A stretch of DNA of 64,000 bases from Chamaea fasciata (GCA_029207755.1 JARCOQ010000004.1:43308305-43372304), one strand, 5' to 3'; counted from the stretch's first letter, positions 10,969 to 25,100 are shown. Numbers and translations: made by a program. The notes: generated by a model from the sequence alone, not told the origin.

Positions 10969-13900
10969 TGAATGTTCCATAATCCTGTTTGCTAGTCATC
11001 CCTTAAATGTGATCTACTAAGCCCTTACTCTGCACAAACTCATTAATAAAAAGGCATTTTTTAAATGGAAAGTAGAAAGAAAACTTCAACAATCTCACAT
11101 GAGCACATATGGATTATTTGGCAGGTGGTTCCTGTGTATCTCACAGTGACTGACTCTCATTTCTAACCTGACTGCAGGCAGTGCAGCTCATCTCATCCAG
11201 GGTTGAAAGGGAATGGAGTGGACTACATGACACCTACCACTTCTCATAGCTGGATCTCACATTCGGAGCTGAGGAAGTTTTCACAGTAGGTCTCTTTTCT
11301 TCTATTACTGCTACTTTGACTGGTGATAAAGGAAAGGCTATTAAACAGGTCTCCTTCTCATCTGCCTGTGTGCAGACTCTTCCTGGCCTTCAGTCCTCTA
11401 GACCACTGAGACTGGAGACTTCTCAGGGCTCTTATCCTGCACTCTAAAAGGAAAAAAATTACCCCCATTTTCACATCAGCTTTTAAATAAAAAATTCACA
11501 CATATAATTAAGAAAACACCCAAAGACACAAATGGATTAAATGGCAGACTGTAGGGCTAGTTCTACTATCAACAAGGAGTTGTTTCTTCCCACACATGGT
11601 AAAAAAAATCTTCTAGCACCTACATTTCAAACTGATTATCGCTTGCCAGAAACTGTGTGGAGGGATACCCTCTTATTTAAACAGATCCCACTGAAGGCCT
11701 GATGTAGTTTAGTTTTGGATTTGCAGGTCAGCAATGTGTACAGATATAAAATGCTTTCATGGCATAAAAGCACAAAAAATATCTGAATATGTTCTACACT
11801 TTTTACACATTTTAATCTTGTTTTATTTCTTTTTCTTTCTAAACTAAAGGCTTAGAGCTCTGTATAAAAGTATTGTTTTTCATTGACTAATCTGGTGTAA
11901 ATTCTGTCCAGTTAGAAATCTGAATGTCTAAACTTTTGCCCATATTTAATAATATCCAGTACTAGCAGTATTTAGATAAACACAAAGCAAAAATGAAGAG
12001 GAAATTAAACTAACTAGCAATGTTTTAGCTCTCATTTAGTTTCATTAACAAGTTAAGCACAGTACAGCTCCAAAACAGATTGGAAGATTTAGACAACTAT
12101 TCCTTTTTTATCCAGAAGCACGCTCCTCTCACTTTTAAAATGGAGGCCAGGCACTGTTTTAGTGAGATATTTGATTGGTGGCTTTAAAACCAATGAGAAC
12201 AGTTCATTTACTAAAACAGCAATTAACATTGCAGGGATTATCTCTGCCTCTCGGGCTTTTGAAACTTTGAATGTTATGCTAAAAATATATATTCTTATGA
12301 TAATATTCTTTTAAAATGACTGTCCATGCTTTTACGTTTAATAAGCTGAAGACTTGCAGTTTAAGGTAAATAATACAGTAATACTGTAAACCTCAGGATA
12401 CTAAATGTGTCTCTTATAATTATATAAATAATGCATGATTATATGATCACTTTCTGATGGTAATTCCCCCTCTTACAGCTGCATATTAAAGTTACAACAG
12501 ACTTTTTTCCTCTCACACATACAATATGAATAATATTAAATTTTCTTGCTAGGCAATTATTAAGATGCTTTTGTAGGCATGCCAAAATTAGCAACTCTCT
12601 ATTAACATCAGATAATTTAAAACAAGAAACTTGACATATCTACTAAAAACTCTAATTGTGGTGATATACTGTGGTTTCACCACTTCTTTTCATTTTACCA
12701 TGTTTAATTTTGTTTTCCTTTACTGAATTGCACTTGATAGACACCTAATGCATTTGCATTGCTCTCTCATAGTGCTTGCAAAAAACACTCAAATTGTTTG
12801 CTGAAATGGCTGGACTTGTGGTAATTTACCAATGAAAATAATTTCAAAAGGAGGAGTCTCAGTACTGTTTTCTAAGAAGCGAGATACCCCGTCATCATGG
12901 GAAGGTACGTATCAAGGTATAATTCAAGTTCCAACTAAAGTGGAATCCCAAAGTTTAGTTCTCCAGTGGTGTAGTTCTAAGGAAACCCTTACCTTCATGG
13001 AAAAATTGAAATAAAACACAAACTTGTGATGCAGAAGTTTCAGGCAATGCAAAAATAGGACAGGCTGTAACTGAATTCTTATTATGACCTCATGGACAGT
13101 GTGCTAACTGCCTGAAAAGCACCAGTATTGTGGGGTTTTCCCAATTGTTTGTTGATACATGGAATTCGTAGAACTTAAAACAGCAGATTGGAAAAATAAA
13201 CATTCAGTTTCTTGTAACCCTTTTTATATGTTAGCTTTTCTCAGAACTTTATAGACACTAATGAACCAGGTCTCAGAGGTGTGTAACACCAAGAAAAGTA
13301 GTTCTTGGACTGTACTGGGAAAGAATCCAATTATGAAAGAGAAAAGTTTAGTAGAAGTAGAGCAGAATAGTCCTTTCTGCAAGAGTGTACCAGAGACCCT
13401 TTGCAATGTCAGGCTAGATAGACTTTTTCCTGGTATTAATTTAATTCCTGGTACCATGGCTTTTGGCAATGCTAAATGTGAGCTGCACCAAAGTGAGAGG
13501 ACACCCATCTAGATCTGTGGCAACATCAGATCAAAGGAAAATCTATTTTCTGTTGATGCCTCAACCAATCAGCATGATTTATAAAGCCTGGCAGGAGCAG
13601 AATTGAGAAAATGAGGATATACACTCCCAAGCTTCCACTTGAAACTTATGAACAATTTATTTATAGTTCATATTTTCTAGATACTTCATACATTCTTTCT
13701 TTGTAAACATGCACAAGTAAATCCAATTTAAAAATATAGTTTTGAAAGAGAGAAATGCTTTCCAAGAAGGAGATTTTATATAATGTAGCGTGACCTGCCA
13801 AATGCAACCCAAATTTCACATTTTGAGTTACAGTGAACAACACAATCCAGGACATTCAGTATTGTGAAATATAAAATTTGTCCTCCTGTACCTCAGCTTT

Positions 13901-16145
13901 CCAGGACACTAATGTTTCTTTTGTTCAATTCTTAAAGGACTCCCTTATATTAGAGATTGATATAGTGCTAAATGTGATCAAAGGGAAGTGATTTCTTCAT
14001 CAGCTTCCTAGATTATACAGATGGAACTTTCACAGAATTTGTACCAACTTCCTGAAGTTAATCAGTAAAGAAAACTCTTTAAATGTATAGCCATTCTGAA
14101 TTCCTGTAACTTTTTAACTGTGAGAATGAGAAACCAAGTGGTCTGCCACATATTTAGTGTGGGAATGGTCACTCAGATAGTTGTTTCTCCACAGAACCAT
14201 AGAAGTTTCTATCATTCCATCTTTGCATTCCTCTTGAAAGGAGGTGAAGATGCTAAAGAGCGACTGCAGATCTGTTCATACTTCAGTGGATAGAAGTGAA
14301 AAATTTTGTCCTCTTTGTCAGTTATAGGTCACAAATGACATTCAATTTGCTTAAATTGCACATCACATACATACTTCATCATCTATTCATGTAGTGGCCA
14401 AAATTACTAATTTAAAATTCAGGGTTTCCAGGTCACTTCATATTCTGTAATATTTCTATTAAGACCAAAATATCTGGGAGGAACTCTTAAAATCATGTAA
14501 CACTCTTCAAAGAAAAAAAATAAAGGTTCAGGCATCTGATCAACAGTGACTCCAAAGCTAATCTCCTAAAAAGGCAGGGCAGAAGTGGGGGAAGAATAAT
14601 AAACAAGTGAAGAACGATTTATTGAAACCATTTCTATGGTTTAGGTTTTTGGTACCAGGACTAAAACAACAGTGGTCAAGGATCCTCAGACAGAATGGTT
14701 ATTCTGAATTACCGGTGTTTGGCAGATTTCAACTCAAGTTACTTTTGGGACATTGAAAAATGAAGAATCTATTTTAAAATTGTTGTTATCTCCCCACACC
14801 CCTCAGCACTCCCAAAAGTGTGAAACGTCTATTCCGGAAAGAAAAAAAAAAAAAAATGGTCAGCTCCTATTATATTTTTGCAGCTGGACATTCTGCATGC
14901 TTGTGGAATGCATCTGCAAATACACCGTGCTTCTTTTACAGTTGGGAAAACAAGCTCTTGTAAAATAATACTCCATTTTCTGTGGTTTGGGGAGAAGCCA
15001 ACACAAAATTTAGTTTCTTCCTTTTTCATATATGAACTCTATAATAAACAAAACTAACACCATAAAGCAGATTTACAATGCTGGCTTTGTGTGGGGTTCA
15101 GCACAACTACAAAATATTATGTTGCACAAAATTAATACTGCTGAAAATATGTGTTGCCATCAGCTTGGATAATTACAAGGAAAGGCAGTTAGTAATGAAT
15201 TCCTTTAACTCTGAATTCAAATCTCAGGACTGAATGTTGCCCATTATTGCAGTTCAAAGGCAACTATCTCTAGAATTGTTCTTTTAATATTCGTTCGTTT
15301 GGTGGTTTTAGTTGTTCTTTTCTTGTAGGCACACAATTGTTGTCTTGATCTTTGTGATAAAAAGAGCTACACTGGAGCTTTGTAGTGAATCCAGTTGGCT
15401 TGGTAATGTGCCCATAGTCAGAATTCCAAAGTGGGAAGACAAAAGCTTAGAAAATATAAGGCTGAGAGCTGTTTGTTCTGGGCTGTGGGAATCTAACACA
15501 GACCTACGAAACCAATGAGCTCTTTCTGTTACATCCACATTCAAAAGTAACCATCCAATCCTACCCCATTGTCTTTTTGCAAACCAGACTCATAACCACA
15601 TTTAAAGCAAATGTGGCAAATTCTTTGTATCTGTGCTCCTACCAAAATTCGTAATTTGCTATAATTCTTTCCCTTCATGTTAAAGCTCCATTAGCTAAGT
15701 TTGTACAAAGTTGCATTTATTTCCCTAAATAGCTGTGTGCCAACACAAAGGGTTTCACTTAAAGAGATATAAGCAAAAGCTGCTTTTAAAACCAAGTGTC
15801 AGTTTTCACAGGGTCACAAATTACTTTCCAAAGATATCATAATGTTTTCCAGAAATAATGTTATAATGCATATCTGTCATTTATATCTTAATTGAAAACA
15901 TAGCATTTCTAGGTTGTATCTGAGTAATCTGTTGCATCTGTAGATCTCAAAGAATGTTGTAAAATGCTCTGTAAAAACTGAGGCACAGAGATCATGCTCC
16001 AAGTGTAATATATTCATAGTATTAAATTTGTGGATTAAAATTGTGTGTATTAAACTTTGCAGTGGAATGTAAAAAAACCCCTGAATTCCTGGAAACAGTT
16101 CCGGGGCATCTCTTTGCATACCACAGTCTTTTCTTAGTCCAAAGG
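10969..16145. other. Unique DNA, no gene seen
   Basis: No exon or mobile element was recognised. It contains a run of 15 A at 14842-14856 and an inverted CCAAT pair near 12.18 kb inside AT-rich, motif-dense sequence that could be regulatory. Open frames stay under 95 codons and resemble nothing I know. Confidence 0.5.
12174..12194. promoter_or_regulatory. Inverted CCAAT-box pair (candidate)
   Basis: ATTGGT at 12174-12179 and ACCAAT at 12189-12194 face each other across 9 bases, within a TTTAAA-containing stretch. CCAAT is the core bound by NF-Y. There is no CpG island, TATA box at proper spacing, or downstream exon, so a promoter is not shown. A distal element or chance are both possible. 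Confidence 0.25.
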
Positions 16146-16448
16146 TGTTACCTCAACATCTGCCAGAGAGATAACCGGGAAACGGCCCATTAAGCATGGG
16201 CTGACCACATCTTCACAGTTCATCAGGAGATCCGAAACCAAGGATACCAATCTGGGCGGAGGGCGGTAGAAACCTTCCGACAGAAGATTCGGAGACTTTT
16301 CATTCAGACATCTTCTCAATTTCTCAGGAAACTCTTTCAGATATCCCTTGCGGACACCAGACATTTCAATGATTATGTTATGTACATGATGTCATGTTCT
16401 TCGAGTTCTTTGTTACCGTCTTGTTTACGCCTCAGGGTAGAAAAATGG

Positions 16449-16455
16449 TATAAAA
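16449..16455 (+). promoter_or_regulatory. LTR TATA box
   Basis: TATAAAA sits at the centre of the 18-base loop between the arms of the 10-bp inverted repeat. It is the expected core promoter of the LTR, with transcription predicted to start about 25-30 bases downstream. Confidence 0.6.
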
Positions 16456-16595
16456 CACCTACCCTGAGACCCCGAATTTGTGGGCAGTTCTCCAGAGAGA
16501 CACCCTTTGCTGCTCCCAAATTGTCCACCCAGCATTTGATCGATGTTGTCCAAGTTTATCGCGGCGTTTTCCGAAATTGCTTTTCAAATTTGTTA

Positions 16596-16601
16596 AATAA
16601 A
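16596..16601 (+). terminator. LTR polyadenylation signal
   Basis: AATAAA lies 38 bases before the LTR end and about 140 bases after the TATA box, the spacing expected for an R region and a short U5. Confidence 0.6.
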
Positions 16602-19600
16602 TCTTTGATTTTGGAAATTGGCTCTGATCATTTTTAACACAAGTCAGAGGCAGAACGAGGAACAAAACATGGGGCTGGCAAAGGCAGCTCCACCACTTGT
16701 CTTGCTATACTGCTACACTGAAGTGCAAAACAGGAGCAAAGGAGCCAGCAGAAGGACACAGAGAGAGGAAGACTTAAGGAGGCTGGGCTACCTCCTTAGC
16801 AGCTGGAGTAGCAGCTTGTTGCTAGTGGCCTTAAAGTGCAACAGCAGCTGACTCAAATGACAGCTAGAGCAAACGTGTGGCTGTCATTGTAGATGAATGG
16901 TATTTGTCTGGGGCATTGTGGCAAGATTTACACCTACAAGAACCTTTGGAAAATATACAAGGAGCCAATACTATGTAAGTCTATTTAGTCAAGATAAACT
17001 GAGAAGGGGTCAGCAAAGCCAAGAAAGCATTAGTCACATTGTTTCAGAGGAGAGGCCAGTTGTCCTTCTCAAGATGTCCAGAAGATAGACAGGCAAATGT
17101 TTCAGCAAAGGCAAGAGATTACCATTTCCTCAAGCAACAGGAAGAAATACTGTGGGATCAAACCTTTCTAGAAACAGATGTTGTCTAGCACAGGCATGAA
17201 ATGTAGAGGTTCTTAAATTCTCCCTGTCTTCACTTCTCTGAGTCATAGGACAAGGTGGGGACCTTGAAGATTACCCCTGAGTTTTATGGTAAAGCAAGAA
17301 CCTGTACCCTTTTTATTTCCTTTTCTGAAACGAAATATGACTCAACACATCAATAGCAAAGTAATGCAGTCGATTTAAAAGACATTGGTGAGATGGGAGA
17401 GGGTGGCAATGGTGATACCTTGCTCCCCTGACAGATGACAGGATATTTTCCTTCATACACAGGGCTATCAATAACTACTGTCTGTGGCTTAGAGCACCTT
17501 TCTGTTTGCAGAAGCACTTCTTCATTTTAGACCAACTTTTGTCACAGTGACCTGTGCAGCTTCTCAGCTACTCAGCCACCCCAACTTGTTGCCACTGCTC
17601 TTCCTATCCTACATGGTCAGTGAGTGGGTAACCATGCACAACATTGTGGGCACAAACAGAAATAAGCCAACTATCTTCAAGAAGGCTGTAGGGTCAGTGC
17701 ACTTGCATCTGTACCCTTTAGACTGTGATCAGATTGTATAATAGGTCCTCTCTTCCTTGTGAGGTGTTGACTGCTGAGCCCATGGGTGGAACAATAATGA
17801 GTTGCAGATTGCTAGCAGGATCCTGTTGTTGGCTGATAAAGAAAACTTGGGAATGGCCCTAGTTAAATTTCAGGAAGATCAGGTAGGATCCATAATCAAC
17901 TCATCTCTCCTTTGGTTTTGTGCAGAACATGAAGATGCCCTACTATCTTTCTATAAAACCAGATTTCTGGCTTTTAACAGAAGGTCTTTTATGGCATTTC
18001 TTCTGTTTTAATTCAGTAGAAGGTAATTCTTTTTTTAAAAAGGCTAATCTTCAAGAAGCTTTTAATGTTAAATCCTGATTGCTCTGAAGACAGCAGCTTT
18101 CAAGTAAAACCATTTCACTAGAAGTGTGTGGACTTTTCTGCTCAGAATCGAATTGGAAGAAAAATATTGTCACGGTAATTAATGTGAGGAAGAGATCTTT
18201 GAATCTGACCCTAGTGTTCATTTCTTGAACTTATAGTCTCTGTATAGAGTAAAACCTTGGTGTTGTGCATTTGAACCGAAATAGCAAAGAGAAAGGCGGA
18301 ATGGAGGCATTTCTTAATGCTGCATTAAACAATTCACTGGGTATCTCAGGAAGAGTTGATTGTGATTGGAAATGTTATTTCATGCCTACTCAATGAACTA
18401 TATAAAAATATCTGTAAGGAGTCTATTGGTAAGAAGTAACTTGTCCTCTTCAGATCAAATATCTTGGACCTGGTTTATGGATGACCTCTAATACTCAGTG
18501 TTCTCTATAGTTGGTTTATTTTGAGTAATTTCAGAAGCTTCACTTGTACCATCCAGGCCTCCTCAAAGTGAATTACCTTGGTGGGTTTTTCTGTGCAATT
18601 CTGAAAACCTGGATCAGTTCTCATCATGAAAAAAAATTATTTGGTACTGTCTGGCACTTAAGTTGGATAGGTAGCTTTAATAATGTGACTAAAAAGCTGT
18701 TGGTTTCTAGTCATGAAAGAATTCTATCTTCCACATTAAAATTGAAATATGATTTCATGTTGAACAGTTTCTTTGTTGGCTATTTTAGAAATAATTTTCC
18801 CAATTTTGTGACAATTTTCTGTAATACGTCTTCCTGAAGTTTCTGGTATATTTGCACCTCAACTGATTTTTGTCTGCAATTTATGTAGTTGTTCACAATC
18901 ATAAACAATTGCCCCTCCCCTCAACTAGAGCATATTATTATGGGCTTGTACTCAAGGTTCAAGAAGAATTTGGAGTTAGTTTGTCAGAGGAACAGATCCC
19001 CACACACGTAATACTAAAGTGATTAAGACATGACATCCCTTCGTACTATCCAGCTGTTTTACTGGTACTTTGTATAGCTCTTGTTTAATTCCTCATAGTT
19101 TCTTTAAGAAATCTGTAAGAATCATGATGGAGCATATTTAATCTATTTGTCTCAAGAAGCACAGGGGTCAAGATGTAGTTCACTCTGATAGATCAGAGAC
19201 ATGCTTCCATGCCATGAAGTGAAACATTTTGTTCAATTCAAATATTTTTCAGAAAATTGTTTCCTACAAAAATTTATTTCCATTTTATTTAAGCCTAGGT
19301 ATATATGTTTTGGTTTTTTAATGGTCAAGCTGAAGAAACAATTATTCACTGAGATTTTGTTTGAATCATGAATGTAAAATCTGATTCTTATCTATCAGTG
19401 CAAAATAAATTATATTATCTTTATAATTCACTGCCAAAACTATGTGACTGTGAGCATGCATAGCTCTATATTATAAAATGATTTTCAGAATTACAATTTT
19501 TTTCTGTTAAAAATATTTTAAGGTGATTTTTGAAAGAGGAAGCTTACAACTGCCTGTCAATCTGTGTCTTAAATGACTCTAGAAATCTTAAATTGCTAAG

Positions 19601-21731
19601 GAACCTCTCCATTTCAACAAAGATCAGTGACTAAAAAAGAAATTCTAGTTCTACCACTCTTTTGTCTGCCTACAGGATTTTATTATTCAAAGGAGGACTG
19701 ATACCTGAGATGACATTTTTGTTCTGTCCCTAACTGAGATTACTGAGAATGGTGATGCTTGGACTGCTGCAGACTGAGTCCATCAGTCCTCTGAGATTCA
19801 ACTCCCGTTATCTCATTGGTGTCAAATATTGTTTAGAAATCAGTTCAGGTGACTTATTACATGGCAACATCTTTAATGTATTTGCCCCCGAAGATCTATA
19901 ACAGTTCTCTTTTTTGCTATTATGACTGCAACTTTTGTGCTTTCACAATTACTTTCCTGTCTAAATCATTTGGTCTAAAGAATTTAATATCTAAACAGGA
20001 AACAAGAATTCTAGAAGTAGTGTGCCATGAATATTGCACAGTAAAACAAAGGAAAACTTAAAATAAAGTCCCCCACAGTTACTGATCTAGCTTGTAGGTG
20101 CTGTAGCATATATTTTCTGCAGTGCACCCTGGTCAAGATGCTCTGCTTGGAAGTACATTTGAGGTACTCCCAGTGAATGTTTTGAACACAGATATTGAGT
20201 ATTACTTCAAATAATGTGCTAAAAGAAAATACATTTTAACATTTAAGTTTGTATGCATTTGAAAGCAACAATAAACAAACCTAACAAAGACAGAACTGAA
20301 AATCCAAATGTAATACGTGGGGCATTCCATGTTTATATCCTTAAAAGCTTTTAAGACAGCATGCCTAATTAACAGGCCATTTTAGATACCAACAGCCAAC
20401 TTCTTAAAAGTGTTTACAGTATATAAGTATATGAAGATTAAGAATCCTATACTTTTTTCTTCTGAGTTGCAGAATATTAAAATAACATAGGCACAAAGAT
20501 TCTGGGGTAAGAGAATCAGTTGCACCGCAGCTGAAATCATGTTCTGCCCTTAGAGAGAATATAATTCACTCTGTACTGAGCCATTATGTTGTATGCTTCC
20601 AGAAAATATATGTATGCATACTTATTAACATTTTCTAATTCAAATTTTTATTCAAATATAAATCACTCTTCTGACTGCATCTGTTTCTGTCAAATACACA
20701 GATCCTTCTCTTTATGATGCTCTTCCTGCACCAGAGATCCCTGAGCTAATTCATGACACTTGACATTAATCACATGCTCAGATCAACAAATACTTTGCTT
20801 TCATATTAAAACTAATTTAGAACATATTTCTAAATTATGGCTTGTTATTGCAGTCAATTTAATTAGCTAGTTAATGACAATATCTGTTCATAATCCAAGT
20901 AGTCAAAAATATCAAGTTCAGTAATTAGACCATATAATTTCTTAACAACTCAATCTTATAATGAAAAAGTGCTGTGCTTTGAGTCAATTTGCTTCTAATA
21001 TTCTTCTATATTCAAAATTAGAAATTCCTAGGTGTATTCTTTTGACATTCAAAGCTTGGAAAAAAGAAATGGGTTGGAAAACTCAGCTCCCCTCTGTATT
21101 CCACATTAAATTGCATGTAAGTTATATTGTATTGTCTATCATTTTTCCAGACCTTTCTGAATCTATCCTATTTATCTAAATACTAGGCTGAAGAATCTGC
21201 TATAAAACAATTGCAAACATTTAATCTTTGTTAGATAACTGTAATGATAAAACAGTTATTACTGACTACTGTAGCAAGTAATATTAGACCATGCTATCAA
21301 CACAGACACGGAACATTATTTCAATGGATGCGACAAAGGAAAGCATAGTTTAGCAGTTAAGACTGCTTTAAAAATCCCCCACAAACCTAACAAACACAGT
21401 GCCACAAATCCAAACGGACACTTACAGTAACCCATGGCAATGAAAAAATCCTGTCAAAAAAGCATTAGAATAAGCTAATTTCATTTCTCCCAGCTGCCTG
21501 CATTTCAATTCTTTATTCCTGCTATCAGGTTTGAATAAATTTCATCTCTCACACTACAAGTAATGAGCAGACAATGACTTATGAAGCAAGGAGACTGAGT
21601 TGAGACAGAATTAGAATACAATTTTAATGAGACAGAGCTGAGAAAGTGGAAGTGTTACTCTTTTGACAGACTTGGCAAAATACCCAACATTATTTCAAAT
21701 GCTCTTTCCTCTCTATAGAGAAACTGACATT

Positions 21732-21748
21732 AAAAAAAAAAAAAAAAA
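21732..21748 (+). repeat. Poly-A run (17)
   Basis: Seventeen uninterrupted A preceded by T. No target-site duplication or retrocopy body is recognisable upstream. Confidence 0.85.
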
Positions 21749-22142
21749 GGACTACTCAGGAGAATAATTTTAGAAGTATAGTGTTAATGTGATTTAAGTG
21801 AAGAACAAGAACAATTAAAGAATTTGCTTTACAGAAGACCAAATAATACTTAAAATAAAATACATTAGAAGTCACACTGGATAACAGACAAACACAGGAA
21901 CCTGATGTTCTGCTTTGCTGGTATCCTTCTAGAGGACCAGGCTTTCCAAAACTGTTCTGTGGCCATCTGAATAGCACTACATCATCATTAAGGTGTCTAG
22001 AGATGAAACTCTCATAATTACGCTCACAAGACTTAGGGCTTTCTAGGTCTGATGACTCTCTGTCTCTAGCACTACTCCACACCAAGAATGTCAAAAGAGG
22101 AGGCCACAAGAAATTGAGTCTCTCTGCCAGATAGAAAAAAAC

Positions 22143-22167
22143 CAACAACAACAACAACAACAACAAA
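22143..22167 (+). repeat. (CAA)8 microsatellite
   Basis: Eight CAA units in a row plus one further base. On the minus strand it encodes the run of leucines at the start of a short chance open frame. Confidence 0.85.
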
Positions 22168-25100
22168 AGTCAAGAAAGGCAAGCAAGCTCACAAAAAGTT
22201 ATTTTATGAAACTAGGAGAATTGCATCCCAACGTCTAGCCTAGTATCTATCTAAATATATATGTTTAATATGGGAATTAATTCTCACATTCAGAGAAAGT
22301 GACAGGAGACAATGAAACAGAGTGGCTTTGAACAGAGTTAAAAAATAAAAAATATGTATTTTATACATACAAAATAAAATGAATGACCTAAACAACATGG
22401 GGTTTTCTACTAACTTTGCCTAAGTCTTATGAGCATATCCTTTGTGCCCTTCCTTCAAATGTTATGTAAAAACCATCTGCCCAATTGATATGTTAATGGA
22501 ACAAGAAAGAATAGTAACTGTATAAATAATAACTGTCCTATATAAATACTGTTTTATTTCCTACCCTAAATCCCTATCTAAACTACGCCATTCTCACACA
22601 TGCCTGTTCCATACTTCTTTCTTACCTTAAGCCACAAACCAAATTTAGAGAACAGGTAAAGCCTGCTTGTTTCAGGGGCCTGAGACTCTGTCTATACTGC
22701 CTTATCCTAACAAACCTGAGATCGTCCTGGTTACACTCCAAGATACCTGGAGGCAAACCAGCTCTGATCTAAAAATTGTGTAACTGCTTTAGTGCCTCTT
22801 AGTAGGGCTTATTAGCTTGGGCTCAGAGCCATGCTAATGTGGTTACACAGCTTCTAGTCTGGACCAAGTTCAGGTCTAGTTGGTTTGGAGAGAGATCTTT
22901 TTTGCCTGCTTTCAGTTGTGCAGACACAGTCTGACAAAACCACCATTTATCACTTCTTAGCACAGAAAAACCAGCTCATTCTCACTTAAAATTGACAAGA
23001 ATGAAAATCTTTTACAAAGTATATTTAAAATTCCTATGTAATGTTGAAACATATTGGCAAGTCATACTACAGAAAAAAGGGGCATAGAAAGGGTATTCAA
23101 GAGAAAAACCCCTCAGCTGCAACATCAAAAAAAAAAAAAATAAAATTACAGTCTCGAACAAAGCATAATTCAATATTTCTGATATACAGTTTATGGACTC
23201 CCTACCCGGGGTTAGCAGTTTTAAAGAATAGGACAAAGACATGCATCCTCTGTATGAGGCAAAAGATTTAGAATAGTCTGTACAAATTTAAGGCCTCTTC
23301 ATTTTAGGACTCTTCATTCAAAATGGTATTATTACTCCCTCTCCTTTATTTACCTGAAACCAGACTGACTGCTCAAATGGGTAAATATTGACAGATATGC
23401 TGTTGAGGCTTAAGAAGTTTTATTTTTTTATTACATGTGTTTTTAAATGCCAGAGTTTTGCAAGTCAGTAAGAAGACAGTCATCTGCCTCCTTAACCTTA
23501 CAGAAGAGCTTTTGACTGGTTTGAGTGTGTATTCTTGGAAATGTAGCAAGTTGTACAGGCACAGTCAGTAATTTTTTTTTTATGAGAGTACTCTATTGAA
23601 AGTGGTTGAAGACGTCACATTTTCATTTATTCCCTGAAACCTCTTTCCCAGAAGAATTTTTCAATGCCATTGTCTCAGCTACTTGGAGCAAAGTGCTTTC
23701 TGATTTTGCCCTTGTGTTTTCAGTACTTTGTCCAAATACAGAGAATTGTGTACTACCTCAGATCTCAGAAACTTAATGAAATAGGATTTGTTTTCTGCTG
23801 AAGAAAACCAGGGAGAATTCTGAGAAGGGAGAAACCAGACAGTGTGAAAGGTAAATATACTGTATAATACGATGGTGGAGATTTGCTTCACAGAGATATT
23901 TGTTTTTGCTTCATGCTTAGTAGAAATCTTCATTCTTAGGAAATTACACCTATAGATATTGCATGCACAGATACATTGCTGGTGGAAGGGAATGAATGGT
24001 GTGATAGGAAGGGCATTGTTAACTGGTCCTGGAGAAGGGAAGCCACATCTCACCTGGTAGATTGGGGAAGACCCTTGAGTGGTCATTACACAGATTTGTT
24101 CTTTCAAGCTGCTCATTTCAGAAAAAAGGAACTCATTTTGCCACAGCTGTCAGAAACCCCTATAACCAGCCAGTCAATTAGATCAGCCTGCAGAAGATAG
24201 TTATCTACTGCTATACAAAGCATCCAGTTCCCAATTCTGCCTCGAACAAAATCAGCAATGCAGATTATTCTAATCTGGATTAAGAAAAATCTGAGAAAGA
24301 CAGCATTACACACAGCTACAACATATTAGGTATTAGATTTCCTGGTGAGCAGTCCTCTGGCATAAGTAGTCAAATATGTCTAACTGTGGGAAACCATGCT
24401 GAAAGTCAAAAACAGTGGCAATCCTTTTCCATATTTTCCATTTTTTCCCCTTTTCCTTTTGCCATAAATTGTTTAATTTTATCCCGCCATGATGCTCTTA
24501 CCTTTCACAATGCAACAGTCCTGCCTGCCAAGCAGACACATTATAGTTTGATGTATGACATGACAAAGGAAAAGAAAAGCGCATATTGCCTCAGGGCCTT
24601 CTTAAGGCAAAACACTTTCTTAATCTTAGCCATAGGAATATAGAACAATCAGAGAAGAGTTACAAAATCGTAAATGGAAAACAGTGTAGGGGAAAAAAAC
24701 TGAAGTAAACCCATCTCCCACGTCTTTAGTCTTTGGGAACCTGAAATTAGGTACTTCTGGAATTTTTTCTTTACTAACCCTGAGATAACCTGATCATATG
24801 TCCATGTCCTTAAACCATTCTGAAGTTTGTATTTGCTCTTCAGCTGTTCCCAAGTGAAGAGTGATTTGTGCAGTCCCAAGACATTCCTGGTACAAATTTA
24901 CTGAAACAGTCATCCCAAAGGCAATGATCCTCCAGACCTATCCACGAGGTCATTGCTGTGAGGTGGTTACAGCCACAGCCTTGTACTCACAGCCTTCTGG
25001 TGTGCATCCTGACAACGAGGCTGAGACAGTATCTGTGCTTGGAATGTGTTCTGATGGCTTGACCAAGGATCCCCATGTCAATAGGACAAGGGCTCTGTAA

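Larger units (their letters stand above)
16146..16639 (+). mobile_element. Probable solo LTR of an endogenous retrovirus
   Basis: The segment starts TGTTA and ends TAACA, a 5-bp terminal inverted repeat with the retroviral TG...CA ends. Inside, in the right order, lie a TATA box (TATAAAA, 16449-16455) and a polyadenylation signal (AATAAA, 16596-16601), giving U3 of about 300 bases and a short U5. It holds roughly 17-18 CpGs in 494 bases, far above its surroundings, which suggests a fairly young insertion. A perfect 10-bp inverted repeat (16431-16440 and 16459-16468) brackets the TATA box. No primer-binding site, gag, pol or env follows, so it is a solo LTR. No convincing target-site duplication is seen: the flanks are AAAGG and CAAGT. 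The family is not identified. Short open frames on the minus strand inside it are not considered genes. Confidence 0.75.

Noticed and set aside
13380..13440. AGGCTAGATAGACTTTTTCCTGG as a CR1 end
   Set aside because: Only a short resemblance to a reptile-type CR1 segment, with no terminal repeat.
14195..14225. AGAACCATAGAAG as a CR1 terminus
   Set aside because: The adjacent GGTTGGAAGGGACC block is missing.
22555..22660. C-rich light-strand-like sequence suggesting a mitochondrial insertion
   Set aside because: No run that I can match to a mitochondrial gene or tRNA.
23679..24116. 145-codon minus-strand frame
   Set aside because: No motif or family resemblance and no clear splice or promoter context.
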